A DNA stretch of 64,000 nt from Archivesica marissinica (Eukaryota; Mollusca; Bivalvia; Venerida; Vesicomyidae). Where the stretch lies: the NCBI GenBank assembly GCA_014843695.1, contig CM026401.1:23665455-23729454 (forward strand), given 5' to 3'. Both the position numbers and the translations under genes were made by a program. Below, piece after piece: positions 13,038 through 30,537 of this stretch. The notes beneath the pieces were generated by a model, which made no database searches, was not told the DNA's origin, and saw nothing but the letters and a program-made list of their open reading frames with translations. Position 1 is the stretch's first letter, and each line of letters starts with the position of its first letter.

Positions 13038-14037
13038 NNNNNNNNNNNNNNNNNNNNNNNNNNNNNNNNNNNNNNNNNNNNNNNNNNNNNNNNNNNNNNN
13101 NNNNNNNNNNNNNNNNNNNNNNNNNNNNNNNNNNNNNNNNNNNNNNNNNNNNNNNNNNNNNNNNNNNNNNNNNNNNNNNNNNNNNNNNNNNNNNNNNNNN
13201 NNNNNNNNNNNNNNNNNNNNNNNNNNNNNNNNNNNNNNNNNNNNNNNNNNNNNNNNNNNNNNNNNNNNNNNNNNNNNNNNNNNNNNNNNNNNNNNNNNNN
13301 NNNNNNNNNNNNNNNNNNNNNNNNNNNNNNNNNNNNNNNNNNNNNNNNNNNNNNNNNNNNNNNNNNNNNNNNNNNNNNNNNNNNNNNNNNNNNNNNNNNN
13401 NNNNNNNNNNNNNNNNNNNNNNNNNNNNNNNNNNNNNNNNNNNNNNNNNNNNNNNNNNNNNNNNNNNNNNNNNNNNNNNNNNNNNNNNNNNNNNNNNNNN
13501 NNNNNNNNNNNNNNNNNNNNNNNNNNNNNNNNNNNNNNNNNNNNNNNNNNNNNNNNNNNNNNNNNNNNNNNNNNNNNNNNNNNNNNNNNNNNNNNNNNNN
13601 NNNNNNNNNNNNNNNNNNNNNNNNNNNNNNNNNNNNNNNNNNNNNNNNNNNNNNNNNNNNNNNNNNNNNNNNNNNNNNNNNNNNNNNNNNNNNNNNNNNN
13701 NNNNNNNNNNNNNNNNNNNNNNNNNNNNNNNNNNNNNNNNNNNNNNNNNNNNNNNNNNNNNNNNNNNNNNNNNNNNNNNNNNNNNNNNNNNNNNNNNNNN
13801 NNNNNNNNNNNNNNNNNNNNNNNNNNNNNNNNNNNNNNNNNNNNNNNNNNNNNNNNNNNNNNNNNNNNNNNNNNNNNNNNNNNNNNNNNNNNNNNNNNNN
13901 NNNNNNNNNNNNNNNNNNNNNNNNNNNNNNNNNNNNNNNNNNNNNNNNNNNNNNNNNNNNNNNNNNNNNNNNNNNNNNNNNNNNNNNNNNNNNNNNNNNN
14001 NNNNNNNNNNNNNNNNNNNNNNNNNNNNNNNNNNNNN
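13038..14037. other. Assembly gap, exactly 1000 N
   Basis: The run of N has a round length and is flanked by two different repeats (35-bp on the left, 20-bp on the right). This marks a scaffold join of unknown true size. Confidence 0.99.
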
Positions 14038-17000
14038 TATACACCCTACATGCTACATATACACCCTACATGCTACATATACACCCTACATGCTACATAT
14101 ATACCCTACATGCTACATATATACCCTACATGCTACATATACACCCTACATGCTACATATACACCCTACATGCTACATATATACCCTACATGCTACATAT
14201 ATACGCTACATATACACCCTACATGCTACATATACACCCTACTATATACCCTACATGCTACATATACACCCTACATGCTACATATATACCCTACATGCTA
14301 CATATACACCCTACATGCTACATATATACCCTAATATACACCCTACATGCTACATATATACTCTACATATATACCCTACATGCTACATATATACCCTACA
14401 TGCTACATATATACCCTACATGCTACATATACACCCTACATGCTACATATACACTACATGCTACATATACACCCTACATGCTACATATACACCCTACATG
14501 CTACATATACACCCTACATGCTACATATACACCCTACATGCTACATATACACCCTACATGCTACATATACACCCTACATGCTACATATACACCCTCATCT
14601 ACATATACACCCTACATGCTACATATAACCCTACATGCTACATATATACCCTACATGCTACATATAACCTACATGCTACATATATACCTACATGCTACAT
14701 ATAACCCTACATGCTACATATATACCTACATGCTACATATACACCCTACATGCTACATATATACCATACATGCTACATATACACCCTACATGCTACATAT
14801 ACACCATACATGCTACATATACACCCTACATGCTACATATATACCCTACATGCTACATATATACCCTACATTATATACCTACATGCTACATATACACCCT
14901 ACATGCTACATATATACCTTACATGCTACATATACACCCTACATGCTACATATATACCCTAAATATACACCCTACATGCTACATATATACCTACATATAT
15001 ACCCTACATGCTACATATACACCCTACATGCTACATATATACCTTACATGCTACATATACACCCTACATGCTACATATACACTACATGCTACATATACAC
15101 CCTACATGCTACATATACACCCTACATGCTACATATACACCCTACATGCTACATATATACCCTACATGCTACATATACACCCTACATGCTACATATATAC
15201 CCTACATGCTACATATACACCCTACATGCTACATATATACCTTACATGCTACATATACACCCTACATGCTACATATATACCTTACATGCTACATATACAC
15301 TACATGCTACATATACACCCTACATGCTACATATACACCCTACCTACATATATACCTACATGCTACATATATACCTTACATGCTACATATACACCCTACA
15401 TGCTACATATATACCCTACATGCTACATATACACCCTACATGCTACATATATACCTTACATGCTACATATACACCCTACATGCTACATATACACCCTACA
15501 TGCTACATATACACCCTACATGCTACATATATACCCTACATGCTACATATATACCCTACATGCTACATATACACCCTACATGCTACATATATACCCTACA
15601 TGCTACATATACACCCTACATGCTACATATATACCTACATGCTACATATATACCCTACATGCTACATATATACCCTACATGCTACATATACACCCTACAT
15701 GCTACATATACACCCTACATGCTACATATATACCCTACATGCTACATATATACCCTACATGCTACATATATACCCTACATGCTACATATATACCCTACAT
15801 GCTACATATATACCCTACATGCTACATATATACCCTACATGCTACATATACACCCTACATGCTACATATACACCCTACATGCTACATATACACCCTACAT
15901 GCTACATATATACCCTACATATACACCCTACATGCTACATATACACCCTACATATATACCCTACATGCTACATATACACCCTACATGCTACATATATACC
16001 CTACATGCTACATATACACCCTACATATACACCCTACATGCTACATATATACCCTACATATATACCCACATGCTACATATACACCCTACATGCTACATAT
16101 ATACCTTACATGCTACATATACACCCTACATGCTACATATACACCCTACATACTACATATACACCCTACATGCTACATATACACCCTACATGCTACATAT
16201 ACACCCTACATGCTACATATACACCCTACATGCTACATATATACCTTACATGCTACATATACACCCTACATGCTACATATATACCTTACATACTACATAT
16301 ACACCCTACATGCTACATATATACCTTACATGCTACATATACACTACATGCTACATATACACCCTACATGCTACATACACACCCTACATATATACTACAT
16401 GCTACATATATACCCTACATGCTACATATACACTCTACATGCTACATATATACCCTACATGCTACATATACACCCTACATGCTACATATACACCCCTTCA
16501 TGCTACATATACACCCTACATGCTACATATATACTCTACATGCTACATATATACCCTACATGCTACATATACACCCTACATGCTACATATATACCTTACA
16601 TACTACATATACACCCTACATGCTACATATATACCTTACATGCTACATATACACTACATGCTACATATACACCCTACATGCTACATACACACCCTACATA
16701 TATACTACATGCTACATATATACCCTACATACTACATACACACCCTACATGCTACATATACACCCTACATGCTACATACATACCCTACATGCTACATATA
16801 TACCCTACATGCTACATATATACCTTACATACTACATATACACCCAACATGCTACATATATACCTTACATGCTACATATACACCATACATGCTACATACA
16901 TACCCTACATGCTACATATATACCCTACATGCTACATATATACCTTACATACTACATATACACCCTACATACTACATATACACCCAACATGCTACATATA

Positions 17001-20000
17001 TACCTTACATACTACATATATACCCTACATGCTACATATATACCCTACATGCTACATATACACTCTACATGCTACATATACACCCTACATGCTACATATA
17101 CACCCTACATGCTACATATATACTCTACATGCTACATATACACCCTACATGCTACATATATACCCTACATGCTACATATACACCCTACATGCTACATATA
17201 CACCCTACATGCTACATATACACCCTACATGCTACATATACACCCTACATGCTACATATATACTCTACATGCTACATATACACCCTACATGCTACATATA
17301 TACCCTACATGCTACATATACACCCTACATGCTACATATACACCCTACATGCTACATATACACCCTACATGCTACATATACACCCTACATGCTACATATA
17401 TACTCTACATGCTACATATACACCCTACATGCTACATATATACCCTACATGCTACATATACACCCTACATGCTACATATACACCCTACATGCTACATATA
17501 CACCCTACATGCTACATATACACCCTACATGCTACATATATACTCTACATGCTACATATACACCCTACATGCTACATATAACCCTACATGCTACATATAC
17601 ACCCTACATGCTACATATACACCCTACATGCTACATATATACCCTACATGCTACATATACCCTACATGCTACATATACACCCTACATGCTACATATACAC
17701 CCTACATATACACCTACATGCTACATATACACCCTACATGCTACATATACACCCTACATGCTACATATATACCCTACATGCTACATATACACTCTACATG
17801 CTACATATATACCCTACATGCTACATATACACCCTACATGCTACATATACACCCTACATGCTACATATATACCCTACATGCTACATATACACCCTACATG
17901 CTACATATACACCCTACATGCTACATATATACCCTACATGCTACATATACACCCTACATGCTACATATATACCCTACATGCTACATATACACCCTACATG
18001 CTACATATACACCCTACATGCTACATATACACCCAACATGCTACATATATACCTTACATGCTACATATACTACATATACACCCTACATGCTACATATACA
18101 CCTACACTACATGCTACATATACACCCTACATGCTACATATATACCCTACATGCTACATATACACCCTACATGCTACATATATGTTTTTACCCTACATGC
18201 TACATATATACCCTACATGCTACATATATACCTTACATGCTACATATACACCCTACATGCTACATATACACTACATGCTACATATACACCTTACATGCTA
18301 CATATACACCCTACATGCTACATATACACCCTACATGCTACATATACACCCTACATGCTACATATACACCCTACATGCTACATATATACCTTACATGCTA
18401 CATATACACCCTACATGCTACATATATACCTTACATACTACATATACACCCTACATGCTACATATATACCTACATGCTACATATACCTACATGCTACATA
18501 TACACCCTACATGCTACATATAACCCTACGTATATATACTACATGCTACATATATACCTACATGCTACATACCTACATGCTACATATAACCTACATCTAC
18601 ATATACACCCAACATGCTACATATATACCTTACATACTACATATACACCCTACATGCTACATATACACCCTACATGCTACATATACACCCTACATGCTAC
18701 ATATATACCCTACTGCTACATATATACCTACATCTACATATACACCCACATGCTACATATATACCTACATGCTACATATACACCCTACATGCTACATAAT
18801 ACCCTACATGCTACATATATACCCTACATGCTACATATATACCTTACATCTACATATACACCCTACATGCTACATATACACCCTACATGCTACATATATA
18901 CCCTACATGCTACATATATACCTTACATGCTACATATACACCCTACATGCTACATATATACCTTACATACTACATATACACCCAACATGCTACATATATA
19001 CCTTACATACTACATATACACCCTACATGCTACATATACACCCTACATGCTACATATACACCCTACATGCTACATATACACCCTGCTACATATATACCTA
19101 CATGCTACATATATACCCTACATGCTACATATAACCTACATGCTACATATACACCTACATGCTACATATACACCCTACATGCTACATATACACCTACATG
19201 CTACATATACACCCTACATGCTACATATATACCCTACATGCTACATATACACCCTACATGCTACATATATACCTTACATTTATACTTTTACATCTACATA
19301 TACACTACATATACACCCTACATGCTACATATATACCCTACGTGCTACATATATACCCTACGTGCTACATATATACCTTACATGCTACATATACACCCTA
19401 CATGCTACATATATACCTTACATACTACATATACACCCAACATGCTAAATATATACCTTACATACTACATATACACCCTACATGCTACATATACACCCTA
19501 CATGCTACATATACACCCTACATGCTACATATATACCCTATGTGCTACATATATACCTTACATACTACATATACACCCAACATGCTACATATATACCTTA
19601 CATGCTACATATACACCCTACATGCTACATACATACCCTACATGCTACATATATACCCTACATGCTACATATATACCTTACATACTACATATACACCCTA
19701 CATACTACATATACACCCAACATGCTACATATATACCTTACATACTACATATATACCCTACATGCTACATATATACCCTACATGCTACATATACACTCTA
19801 CATGCTACATATACACCCTACATGCTACATATACACCCTACATGCTACATATATACTCTACATGCTACATATACACCCTACATGCTACATATATACCCTA
19901 CATGCTACATATACACCCTACATGCTACATATACACCCTACATGCTACATATACACCCTACATGCTACATATACACCCTACATGCTACATATATACTCTA

Positions 20001-23000
20001 CATGCTACATATACACCCTACATGCTACATATACACCCTACATGCTACATATACACCCAACATGCTACATATATACCTTACATGCTACATATATACCCTA
20101 CATATACACCCTACATGCTACATATACACCCTACATATATACCATAAATGCTACATATACACCCTACATGCTACATATATACCTTACATGCTACATATAC
20201 ACCCTACATGCTACATATATACCCTACATATACACCCTACATGCTACATATATACCTTACATGCTACATATACACCCAACATGCTACATATATACCTTAC
20301 ATACTACATATACACCCTACATGCTACATATATACCTTACATACTACATATACACCCTACATGCTAAATATATACCTTACATCTACATATACACCCTACA
20401 TGCTACATATACACCCTACTTGCTACATATACACCCTACATGCTACATATATACCTTACATGCTACATATACACCCAACATGCTACATATATACCTTACA
20501 TACTACATATACACCCTACATGCTACATATACACCCTACATGCTACATATATACCCTACGTGCTACATATATACCCTACGTGCTACATATATACCTTACA
20601 TGCTACATATACACCCTACATGCTACATATACACCTTACATACTACATATACACCCAACATGCTAAATATATACCTTACATACTACATATACACCCTACA
20701 TGCTACATATACACCCTACTTGCTACATATACACCCTACATGCTACATATATACCCTATGTGCTACATATATACCTTACATACTACATATACACCCAACA
20801 TGCTACATATATACCTTACATGCTACATATACACCCTACATGCTACATACATACCCTACATGCTACATATATACCCTACATGCTACATATATACCTTACA
20901 TACTACATATACACCCTACATACTACATATACACCCAACATGCTACATATATACCTTACATACTACATATATACCCTACATGCTACATATATACCCTACA
21001 TGCTACATATACACTCTACATGCTACATATACACCCTACATGCTACATATACACCCTACATGCTACATATATACTCTACATGCTACATATACACCCTACA
21101 TGCTACATATACACCCTACATGCTACATATATACCCTACATGCTACATATACACCCTACATGCTACATATACACCCTACATGCTACATATATACCTTACA
21201 TGCTACATATATACCCTACATATACACCCTACATGCTACATATACACCCTACATATATACAATACATGCTACATATACAGCCTACATGCTACATATATAC
21301 CTTACCTGCTACATATACACCCTACATGCTACATATATACCCTAAATATACACCCTACATGCTACATATATACCCTACATATATACCCTACATGCTACAT
21401 ATATACCTTACATGCTACATATACACCCTACATGCTACATATACACTACATGCTACATATACACCCTACATGCTACATATACACCCTACATGCTACATAT
21501 ACACCCTACATGCTACATATACACCCTACATGCTACATATACACCTTACATACTACATATACACCCAACATGCTAAATATATACCTTACATACTACATAT
21601 ACACCCTACATGCTACATATACACCCTACATGCTACATATACACCCTACATGCTACATATATACCCTACGTGCTACATATATACCTTACATACTACATAT
21701 ACACCCAACATGCTACATACATACCCTACATGCTACATATATACCCTACATGCTACATATATACCTTACATACTACATATACACCCTACATACTACATAT
21801 ACACCCAACATGCTACATATATACCTTACATACTACATATATACCCTACATGCTACATATATACCCTACATGCTACATATACACTCTACATGCTACATAT
21901 ACACCCTACATGCTACATATACACCCTACATGCTACATATATACTCTACATGCTACATATACACCCTACATGCTACATATACACCCTACATGCTACATAT
22001 ACACCCTACATGCTACATATACACCCTACATCTACATGCTACATATACACCCTACATGCTACATATACACCCTACATGCTACATATACACCCTACATGCT
22101 ACATATACACCTACATGCTACATATATACCTACATGCTACATATACACCCTACATGCTACATATATACCCTACATGCTACATATACACCCTACATGCTAC
22201 ATATACACCCTACATGCTACATATATACCCTACATGCTACATATACACCCTACATGCTACATATACACCCTACATGCTACATATATACCCTACATATCTA
22301 CATGCTACATATACACCCTACATGCTACATATACACCCTACATGCTACATATATACCCTACATGCTACATATACACCCTACATGCTACATATATACCCTA
22401 CATGCTACATATACACCCTACATGCTACATATACACCCTACATGCTACATATACACCCAACATGCTACATATATACCTTACATGCTACATATATACGCTA
22501 CATATACACCCTACATGCTACATATACACCCTACTATATACCCTACATGCTACATATACACCCTACATGCTACATATATACCTTACATGCTACATATACA
22601 CCCTACATGCTACATATATACCCTAAATATACACCCTACATGCTACATATATACCTACATATATACCCTACATGCTACATATATACCCTACATGCTACAT
22701 ATATACCTTACATGCTACATATACACCCTACATGCTACATATACACTACATCTACATATACACCTTACATGCTACATATACACCCTACATGCTACATATA
22801 CACCCTACATGCTACATATACACCCTACATGCTACATATACACCCTACATGCTACATATATACCTTACATGCTACATATACACCCTACATGCTACATATA
22901 TACCTTACATACTACATATACACCCTACATGCTACATATATACCTTACATGCTACATATACACTACATGCTACATATACACCCTACATGCTACATATATA

Positions 23001-26000
23001 CCCTACGTGCTACATATATACCCTACGTGCTACATATATACCTTACATGCTACATATACACCCTACATGCTACATATATACCTTACATACTACATATACA
23101 CCCAACATGCTAAATATATACCTTACATACTACATATACACCCTACATGCTACATATACACCCTACATGCTACATATACACCCTACATGCTACATATATA
23201 CCCTACGTGCTACATATATACCTTACATACTACATATACACCCAACATGCTACATATATACCTTACATGCTACATATACACCCTACATGCTACATACATA
23301 CCCTACATGCTACATATATACCCTACATGCTACATATATACCTTACATACTACATATACACCCTACATACTACATATACACCCTACATGCTACATATATA
23401 CCCTACATGCTACATATATACCTTACATGCTACATATACACCCTACATGCTACATATATACCTTACATACTACATATACACCCAACATGCTACATATATA
23501 CCTTACATACTACATATACACCCTACATGCTACATATACACCCTACATGCTACATATACACCCTACATGCTACATATACACCCTACATGCTACATATATA
23601 CCTTACATACTACATATATACCCTACATGCTACATATATACCCTACATGCTACATATACACCCTACATGCTACATATACACCCTACATGCTACATATACA
23701 CCCTACATGCTACATATACACCCTACATGCTACATATATACCCTACATGCTACATATACACCCTACATGCTACATATACACCCTACATGCTACATATACA
23801 CCCTACATGCTACATATACACCCTACATGCTACATATATACCCTACATGCTACATACACACCCTACATGCTACATATATACCCTACATGCTACATATATA
23901 CCCTACATGCTACATATACACCCTACATGCTACATATACACCCTACATGCTACATATATACCCTACATGCTACATATACACCCTACATGCTACATATACA
24001 CCCTACATGCTACATATACACCCTACATGCTACATATACACCCTACATATACTACATGCTACATATATACTCTACATGCTACATATACACCCTACATGCT
24101 ACATGTACACCCTACATGCTACATATACACCCTACATGCTACATATATACTCTACATGCTACATATATACCCTACATGCTACATATACACCCTACATGCT
24201 ACATATACACCCTACATGCTACATATATACCCTACATGCTACATATACACCCTACATGCTACATATACACCCTACATGCTACATATACACCCTACATGCT
24301 ACATATACACCCTACATATATACTCTACATGCTACATATACACCCTACATGCTACATATACACCCTACATGCTACATATACACCCTACATGCTACATATA
24401 CACCCTACATGCTACATATATACTCTACATGCTACATATACACCCTACATGCTACATATATACCCTACATGCTACATATACACCCTACATGCTACATATA
24501 CACCCTACATGCTACATACATACCCTACATGCTACATATATACCCTACATGCTACATATATACCTTACATGCTACATATACACCCTACATGCTACATATA
24601 CACCCTACATGCTACATATATACCCTACATGCTACATATATACCCTACATGCTACATATACACCCTACATGCTACATATATACCTTACATGCTACATATA
24701 CACCCTACATGCTACATATATACCTTACATACTACATATACACCCTACATGCTACATATACACCCTACATGCTACATATATACCCTACATGCTACATATA
24801 TACCCTACATGCTACATATATACCCTACATGCTACATATACACCCTACATGCTACATATATACCTTACATGCTACATATACACCCTACATGCTACATATA
24901 TACCTTACATACTACATATACACCCTACATGCTACATATACACCCTACATGCTACATATACACCCTACATGCTACATATATACCCTACATGCTACATATA
25001 TACCTTACATGCTACATATACACCCTACATGCTACATATATACCTTACATGCTACATATACACCCTACATGCTACATATATACCTTACATACTACATATA
25101 CACCCTACATGCTACATATACACCCTACATGCTACATATACACCCTACATGCTACATATACACCCTACATGCTACATATACACCCTACATGCTACATATA
25201 TACCCTACATGCTACATATATACCCTACATGCTACATATATACCCTACATGCTACATATACACCCTACATGCTACATATACACCCTACATGCTACATATA
25301 CACCCTACATGCTACATATACACCCTACATGCTACATATATACCCTACATGCTACATATACACCCTACATGCTACATATACACCCTACATGCTACATATA
25401 CACCCTACATGCTACATATACACCCTACATGCTACATATATACCCTACATGCTACATATACACCCTACATGCTACATATATACCCTACATGCTACATATA
25501 TACCCTACATGCTACATATACACCCTACATGCTACATATACACCCTACATGCTACATATATACCCTACATGCTACATATACACCCTACATGCTACATATA
25601 CACCCTACATGCTACATATACACCCTACATGCTACATATACACCCTACATGCTACATATATACCCTACATGCTACATATACACCCTACATGCTACATATA
25701 CACCCTACATGCTACATATATACCCTACATGCTACATATACACCCTACATGCTACATATACACCCTACATGCTACATATACACCCTACATTATACTACAT
25801 GCTACATATACACCCTACATGCTACATATACACCCTACATGCTACATATACACCCTACATGCTACATATACACCCTACATTATACCCTACATGCTACATA
25901 TACACCCTACATGCTACATATATACCCTACATGCTACATATACACCCTACATGCTACATATACACCCTACATGCTACATATACACCCTACATGCTACATA

Positions 26001-28130
26001 TACACCCTACATCTACATGCTACATATACACCCTACATGCTACATATACACCCTACATGCTACATATACACCCTACATGCTACATATACACCCTACATGC
26101 TACATATATACTCTACATGCTACATATACACCCTACATGCTACATATACACCCTACATGCTACATATACACCCTACATGCTACATATACACCTACATGCT
26201 ACATATATACCCTACATGCTACATATACACCCTACATGCTACATATACACCCTACATGCTACATATATACCCTACATTACATGCTACATATACACCCTAC
26301 ATGCTACATATACACCCTACATGCTACATATATACCCTACATGCTACATATACACCCTACATGCTACATATATACCCTACATGCTACATATACACCCTAC
26401 ATGCTACATATACACCCTACATGCTACATATATACCTACATGCTACATATATACCCTACATGCTACATATACACCCTACATGCTACATATACACCCTACA
26501 TGCTACATATACATGCTACATATACCCTACATCTCATAATCACCCTACATGCTACATATACACCCTACATGTACACCCTACATGCTACATATACACCCTA
26601 CATGCTACATATACACCCTACATGCTACATATATACCCTACATGCTACATATACACCCTACATGCTACATATATACCCTACATGCTACATATATACCCTA
26701 CATGCTACATATATACCCTACATGCTACATATACACCCTACATGCTACATATACACCCTACATGCTACATATATACCCTACATGCTACATATACACCCTA
26801 CATGCTACATATACACCCTACATGCTACATATACACCCTACATGCTACATATACACCCTACATGCTACATATATACTCTACATGCTACATATATACCCTA
26901 CATGCTACATATACACCCTACATGCTACATATACACCCTACATGCTACATATACACCTACATGCTACATATATACTCTACATGCTACATATATACCCTAC
27001 ATGCTACATATACACCCTACATGCTACATATACACCCTACATGCTACATATATACTCTACATGCTACATATACACCCTACATGCTACATATACACCCTAC
27101 ATGCTACATATATACCCTACATGCTACATATACACCCTACATGCTACATATATACCCTACATGCTACATATACACCCTACATGCTACATATACACCCTAC
27201 ATGCTACATATACACCCTACATGCTACATATATTCTCTACATGCTACATATACACCCTACATGCTACATATACACCCTACATGCTACATATACACCCTAC
27301 ATGCTACATATATACCCTACATGCTACATATATACCCTACATGCTACACTCTACATGCTACATATACATCCTACATGCTACACCCTACATGCTACATATA
27401 CACCCTACATGCTACATATACACCCTACATGCTACATATACACCCTACATGCTACATATATACCCTACATGCTACATATACACCTTACATGCTACATATA
27501 TACCTTACATGCTACATATATACCATACATGCTACATATATACCCTACATGCTACATATACACCTTACATGCTACATATATACCATACATGCTACATACA
27601 CACCATACATATATACCCTACATGCTACATATACACCCTACATGCTACATATACACCCTACATGCTACATATACCCTACATGCTACATATACACTCTACA
27701 TGCTACATACACACCATACATATATACCCTACATGCTACATATACACCCTACATGCTACATATACACCCTACATGCTACAGATATACACTTACATGCTAC
27801 ATATACACTCTACATGCTACAGATATACACCCTACATGCTACATACACACCATACATATATACCCTACATGCTACATATACACCCTACATGCTACATATA
27901 CACCATACATATATACCCTACATGCTACATATACACTCTACATGCTACATACACACCATACATATATACCCTACATTCTACATATACACTCTACATGCTA
28001 CATATACACTCTACATGCTACAGATATACACCCTACATGCTACATATATACCCTACATGCTACATATACACCCTACATGCTACATATACACTCTACATGC
28101 TACAGATATACACCCTACATGCTACAGACA
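14038..28130. repeat. 20-bp satellite-like array, about 700 copies
   Basis: The unit is CACCCTACATGCTACATATA, with the second base alternating A or T (CAC or TAC after TA). Recurrent variants are CCTTACAT, ACCCAACATG, TACTACAT, CTACGTG, CACTCTACAT and CTACATACATACC. Single-base and 8-10-bp indels are frequent at 14200-15400, 18050-18850 and 22000-22760, and copies are uniform at 23600-27300. The right edge (27480-28130) is more diverged, with CACACCATACATATATACC and CTACAGATATACACC forms. The plus strand has no stop in any frame over thousands of bases, giving frames up to 2482 codons. This is a property of the unit and not evidence of a gene. Confidence 0.98.
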
Positions 28131-28138
28131 TTGCATAG

Positions 28139-28387
28139 TATAACGTAAATTAATAATACAATGATTACATGTATATATAATTAAATTATAGGTTATAATT
28201 ACAGGCCACTTGACTCTTCTTATTCAAAGTAAAGTTGATTTATTTACAGCATCTGTCATGCACACACAATTATTGATCATATTTTAGTGCAATTGACTGG
28301 TGCAATTTTATATTTAAAAGATCAAATGAATGATTTTGTAACATGTGCTAGTTATATACATTACATCCTGCGAAATAAGTCTTCAGT

Positions 28388-28430
<43 letters not shown>

Positions 28431-29148
28431 CATTTATCCAACAATTAATGGCAAAAGTCATCAATCAAATAAATTGATGACAGCCACATAAACATATCAG
28501 TATGTTATGTAGGATATAATCAATTGGTGTATTTGACCTTGTACAGCTTATATGAGAAGCATATAGGTCAATATTTATTGCCATATTACATTACAGCAGT
28601 TTACTCACAAGCAAAATGATAAACTCAAACTAATAATAGTAACATGGTGGCCATCTTGTATAGGACACTTTCTTAAAGTTTCATGGTGAATTTTGAATCA
28701 ATCATAAACAACTGCTCAATGCCCAAATATAAAAAGTAAAATTTACATTTTCAAAAATGAAACGATAAAACATAATTTATTTATTGTAACAAGTTATCCA
28801 TCTTGGATTTAATGAATCGTCTTTCCAGCATGGATTTACACCCCAATGCCCTAAAGACACATGATAACTATCAGGAAGATACCCCATGTAGTTTGCACGA
28901 AAATATAATAATAAAAGTGTCTACATCCGCCACATTCACCACCCAGTCAATCACAATATCAGTCTATGCGAAAGACCTCAAATATTTACTGGACATTCGG
29001 GCTGGTAAACCTTGAACTTTTACCAGACTGAATGAAATTATACTGGCCCGAAAAAAATAATGAATATCTCCCACAATATTTCCTCAAAATAAAATTTATG
29101 TATTATATGACTTTTCCTCTTATTTATGTTTCCCTATGCTGATACTAG
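28139..29148. other. AT-rich unique sequence with an (AT)n microsatellite
   Basis: The spacer has no convincing exon. It holds a perfect (AT)n run at about 28390-28427. A 70-codon frame at 28803-29015 has no recognisable domain and no supporting splice or polyadenylation context. Confidence 0.7.
28390..28427. repeat. (AT)n microsatellite
   Basis: About 18-19 uninterrupted AT dinucleotides lie in AT-rich spacer DNA. Confidence 0.97.
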
Positions 29149-29279
29149 GAGACATAATGCTACATGTACTGTATCTCCATCCAAATAATACTGTATAAAC
29201 AGTGAGCATATCTATCCCACATAGAGACATAATGCTACATGTACTGTATCTCCATCCAAATAATACTGTATAAACAGTG
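29149..29279. repeat. 56-bp direct duplication with 19-bp spacer
   Basis: The segment beginning GAGACATAATGCTACATGTA and ending AATACTGTATAAACAGTG occurs at 29149-29204 and again, apparently identical, at 29224-29279. It directly precedes the 44-bp array. Confidence 0.93.
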
Positions 29280-30537
29280 TTACTATATATGTGTCAATGT
29301 ATGCTATATTTGAACTGGTGGTGTTACTATATATGTGTCAATGTATGCTATATTTGAACTGGTGGTGTTACTATATATGTGTCAATGTAGGCTATATTTG
29401 AACTGGTGTGTTACTATATATGTGTCAATATGTATGCTATATTTGAACTGGTGGTGTTACTATATATGTGTCAATGTATGCTATATTTGAACTGGTGGTG
29501 TTACTATATATGTGTCAATGTAGGCTATATTTGAACTGGTGATGTTACTACTATATGTGTCAATGTATGCTATATTTGACCTGGTGGTGTTACTATATAT
29601 GTGTCAATGTATGCTATATTTGAACTGGTGGTGTTACTATATATGTGTCAATGTATGCTATATTTGAACTGGTGGTGTTACTATATATGTGTCAATGTAT
29701 GCTATATTTGAACTGGTGGTGTTACTATATGTGTCAATGTATGTTATATTTGAACTGGTGGTGTTACTACTATATGTGTCAATGTATGCTATATTTGAAC
29801 TGGTGGTGTTACTATATGTGTCAATGTATGCTATATTTGAACTGGTGGTGTTACTACTATATGTGTCAATGCATGCTATATTTGAACTGGTGGTGTTACT
29901 ATATATGTGTCAATGTATGCTATATTTGAACTGGTGCTCTTACTATATATGTGTCAATGTATGCTATATTTGAACTGGTGGTGTTACTACTATATGTGTC
30001 AATGTATGTTATATTTGATCTGGTGGTGTTACTATATATTTGTCAATGTATGCTATATTTGAACTGGTGGTGTTACTACTATATGTGTCAATGTATGCTA
30101 TATTTGAACTGGTGGTGTTACTACTATATGTGTCAATGTATGCTATATTTGAACTGGTGGTGTTACTATATGTGTCAATGTATGCTATATTTGAACTGGT
30201 GGTGTTACTATATGTGTCAATGTATGCTATATTTGAACTGGTGGTGTTACTATATATGTGTCAATGTATGCTATATTTGAACTGGTGATGTTACTACTAT
30301 ATGTGTCAATGTATGCTATATTTGAACTGGTGGTGTTACTACTATATGTGTCAATGTATGCTATATTTGAACTGGTGGTGTTACTATATATGTGTCAATG
30401 TATGCTATATTTGAACTAGTGGTGTTACTATATATGTGTCAATGTATGCTATATTTGAACTGGTGGTGTTACTACTGTATGTGTCAATGTATGCTATATT
30501 TGAACTGGTGATGTTACTACTATATGTGTCAATGTAT
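29280..30537. repeat. 44-bp minisatellite, left part, about 28 copies
   Basis: The unit is TTACTATATATGTGTCAATG followed by TATGCTATATTTGAACTGGT and GGTG. Forms with ACTACTATATG or ACTATATG give units of 41 to 47 bp. The array stops inside a unit at 30537, where a LINE is inserted, and continues at 32391 with the next expected base. Confidence 0.97.

Noticed and set aside
13022..14044. 340-codon minus-strand frame, and similar frames at 33362-34713
   Set aside because: They are translations of N and contain no information.
14038..28130. Telomeric or telomere-derived repeat, because of CCCTAC and occasional CCCTAA
   Set aside because: The unit is 20 bp, and CCCTAA appears only as isolated mutations next to indels. 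There is no run of six-base telomere units.
14070..28148. Open frames of up to 2482 codons across the 20-bp array as giant repeat proteins
   Set aside because: All three plus frames are open with the same cyclic peptide, frames pass through unit indels freely, and no splice, start or polyadenylation context was found.
28803..29015. 70-codon ORF as a small gene
   Set aside because: There is no recognisable content, conserved motif or supporting signal. This length is expected by chance in such a spacer.
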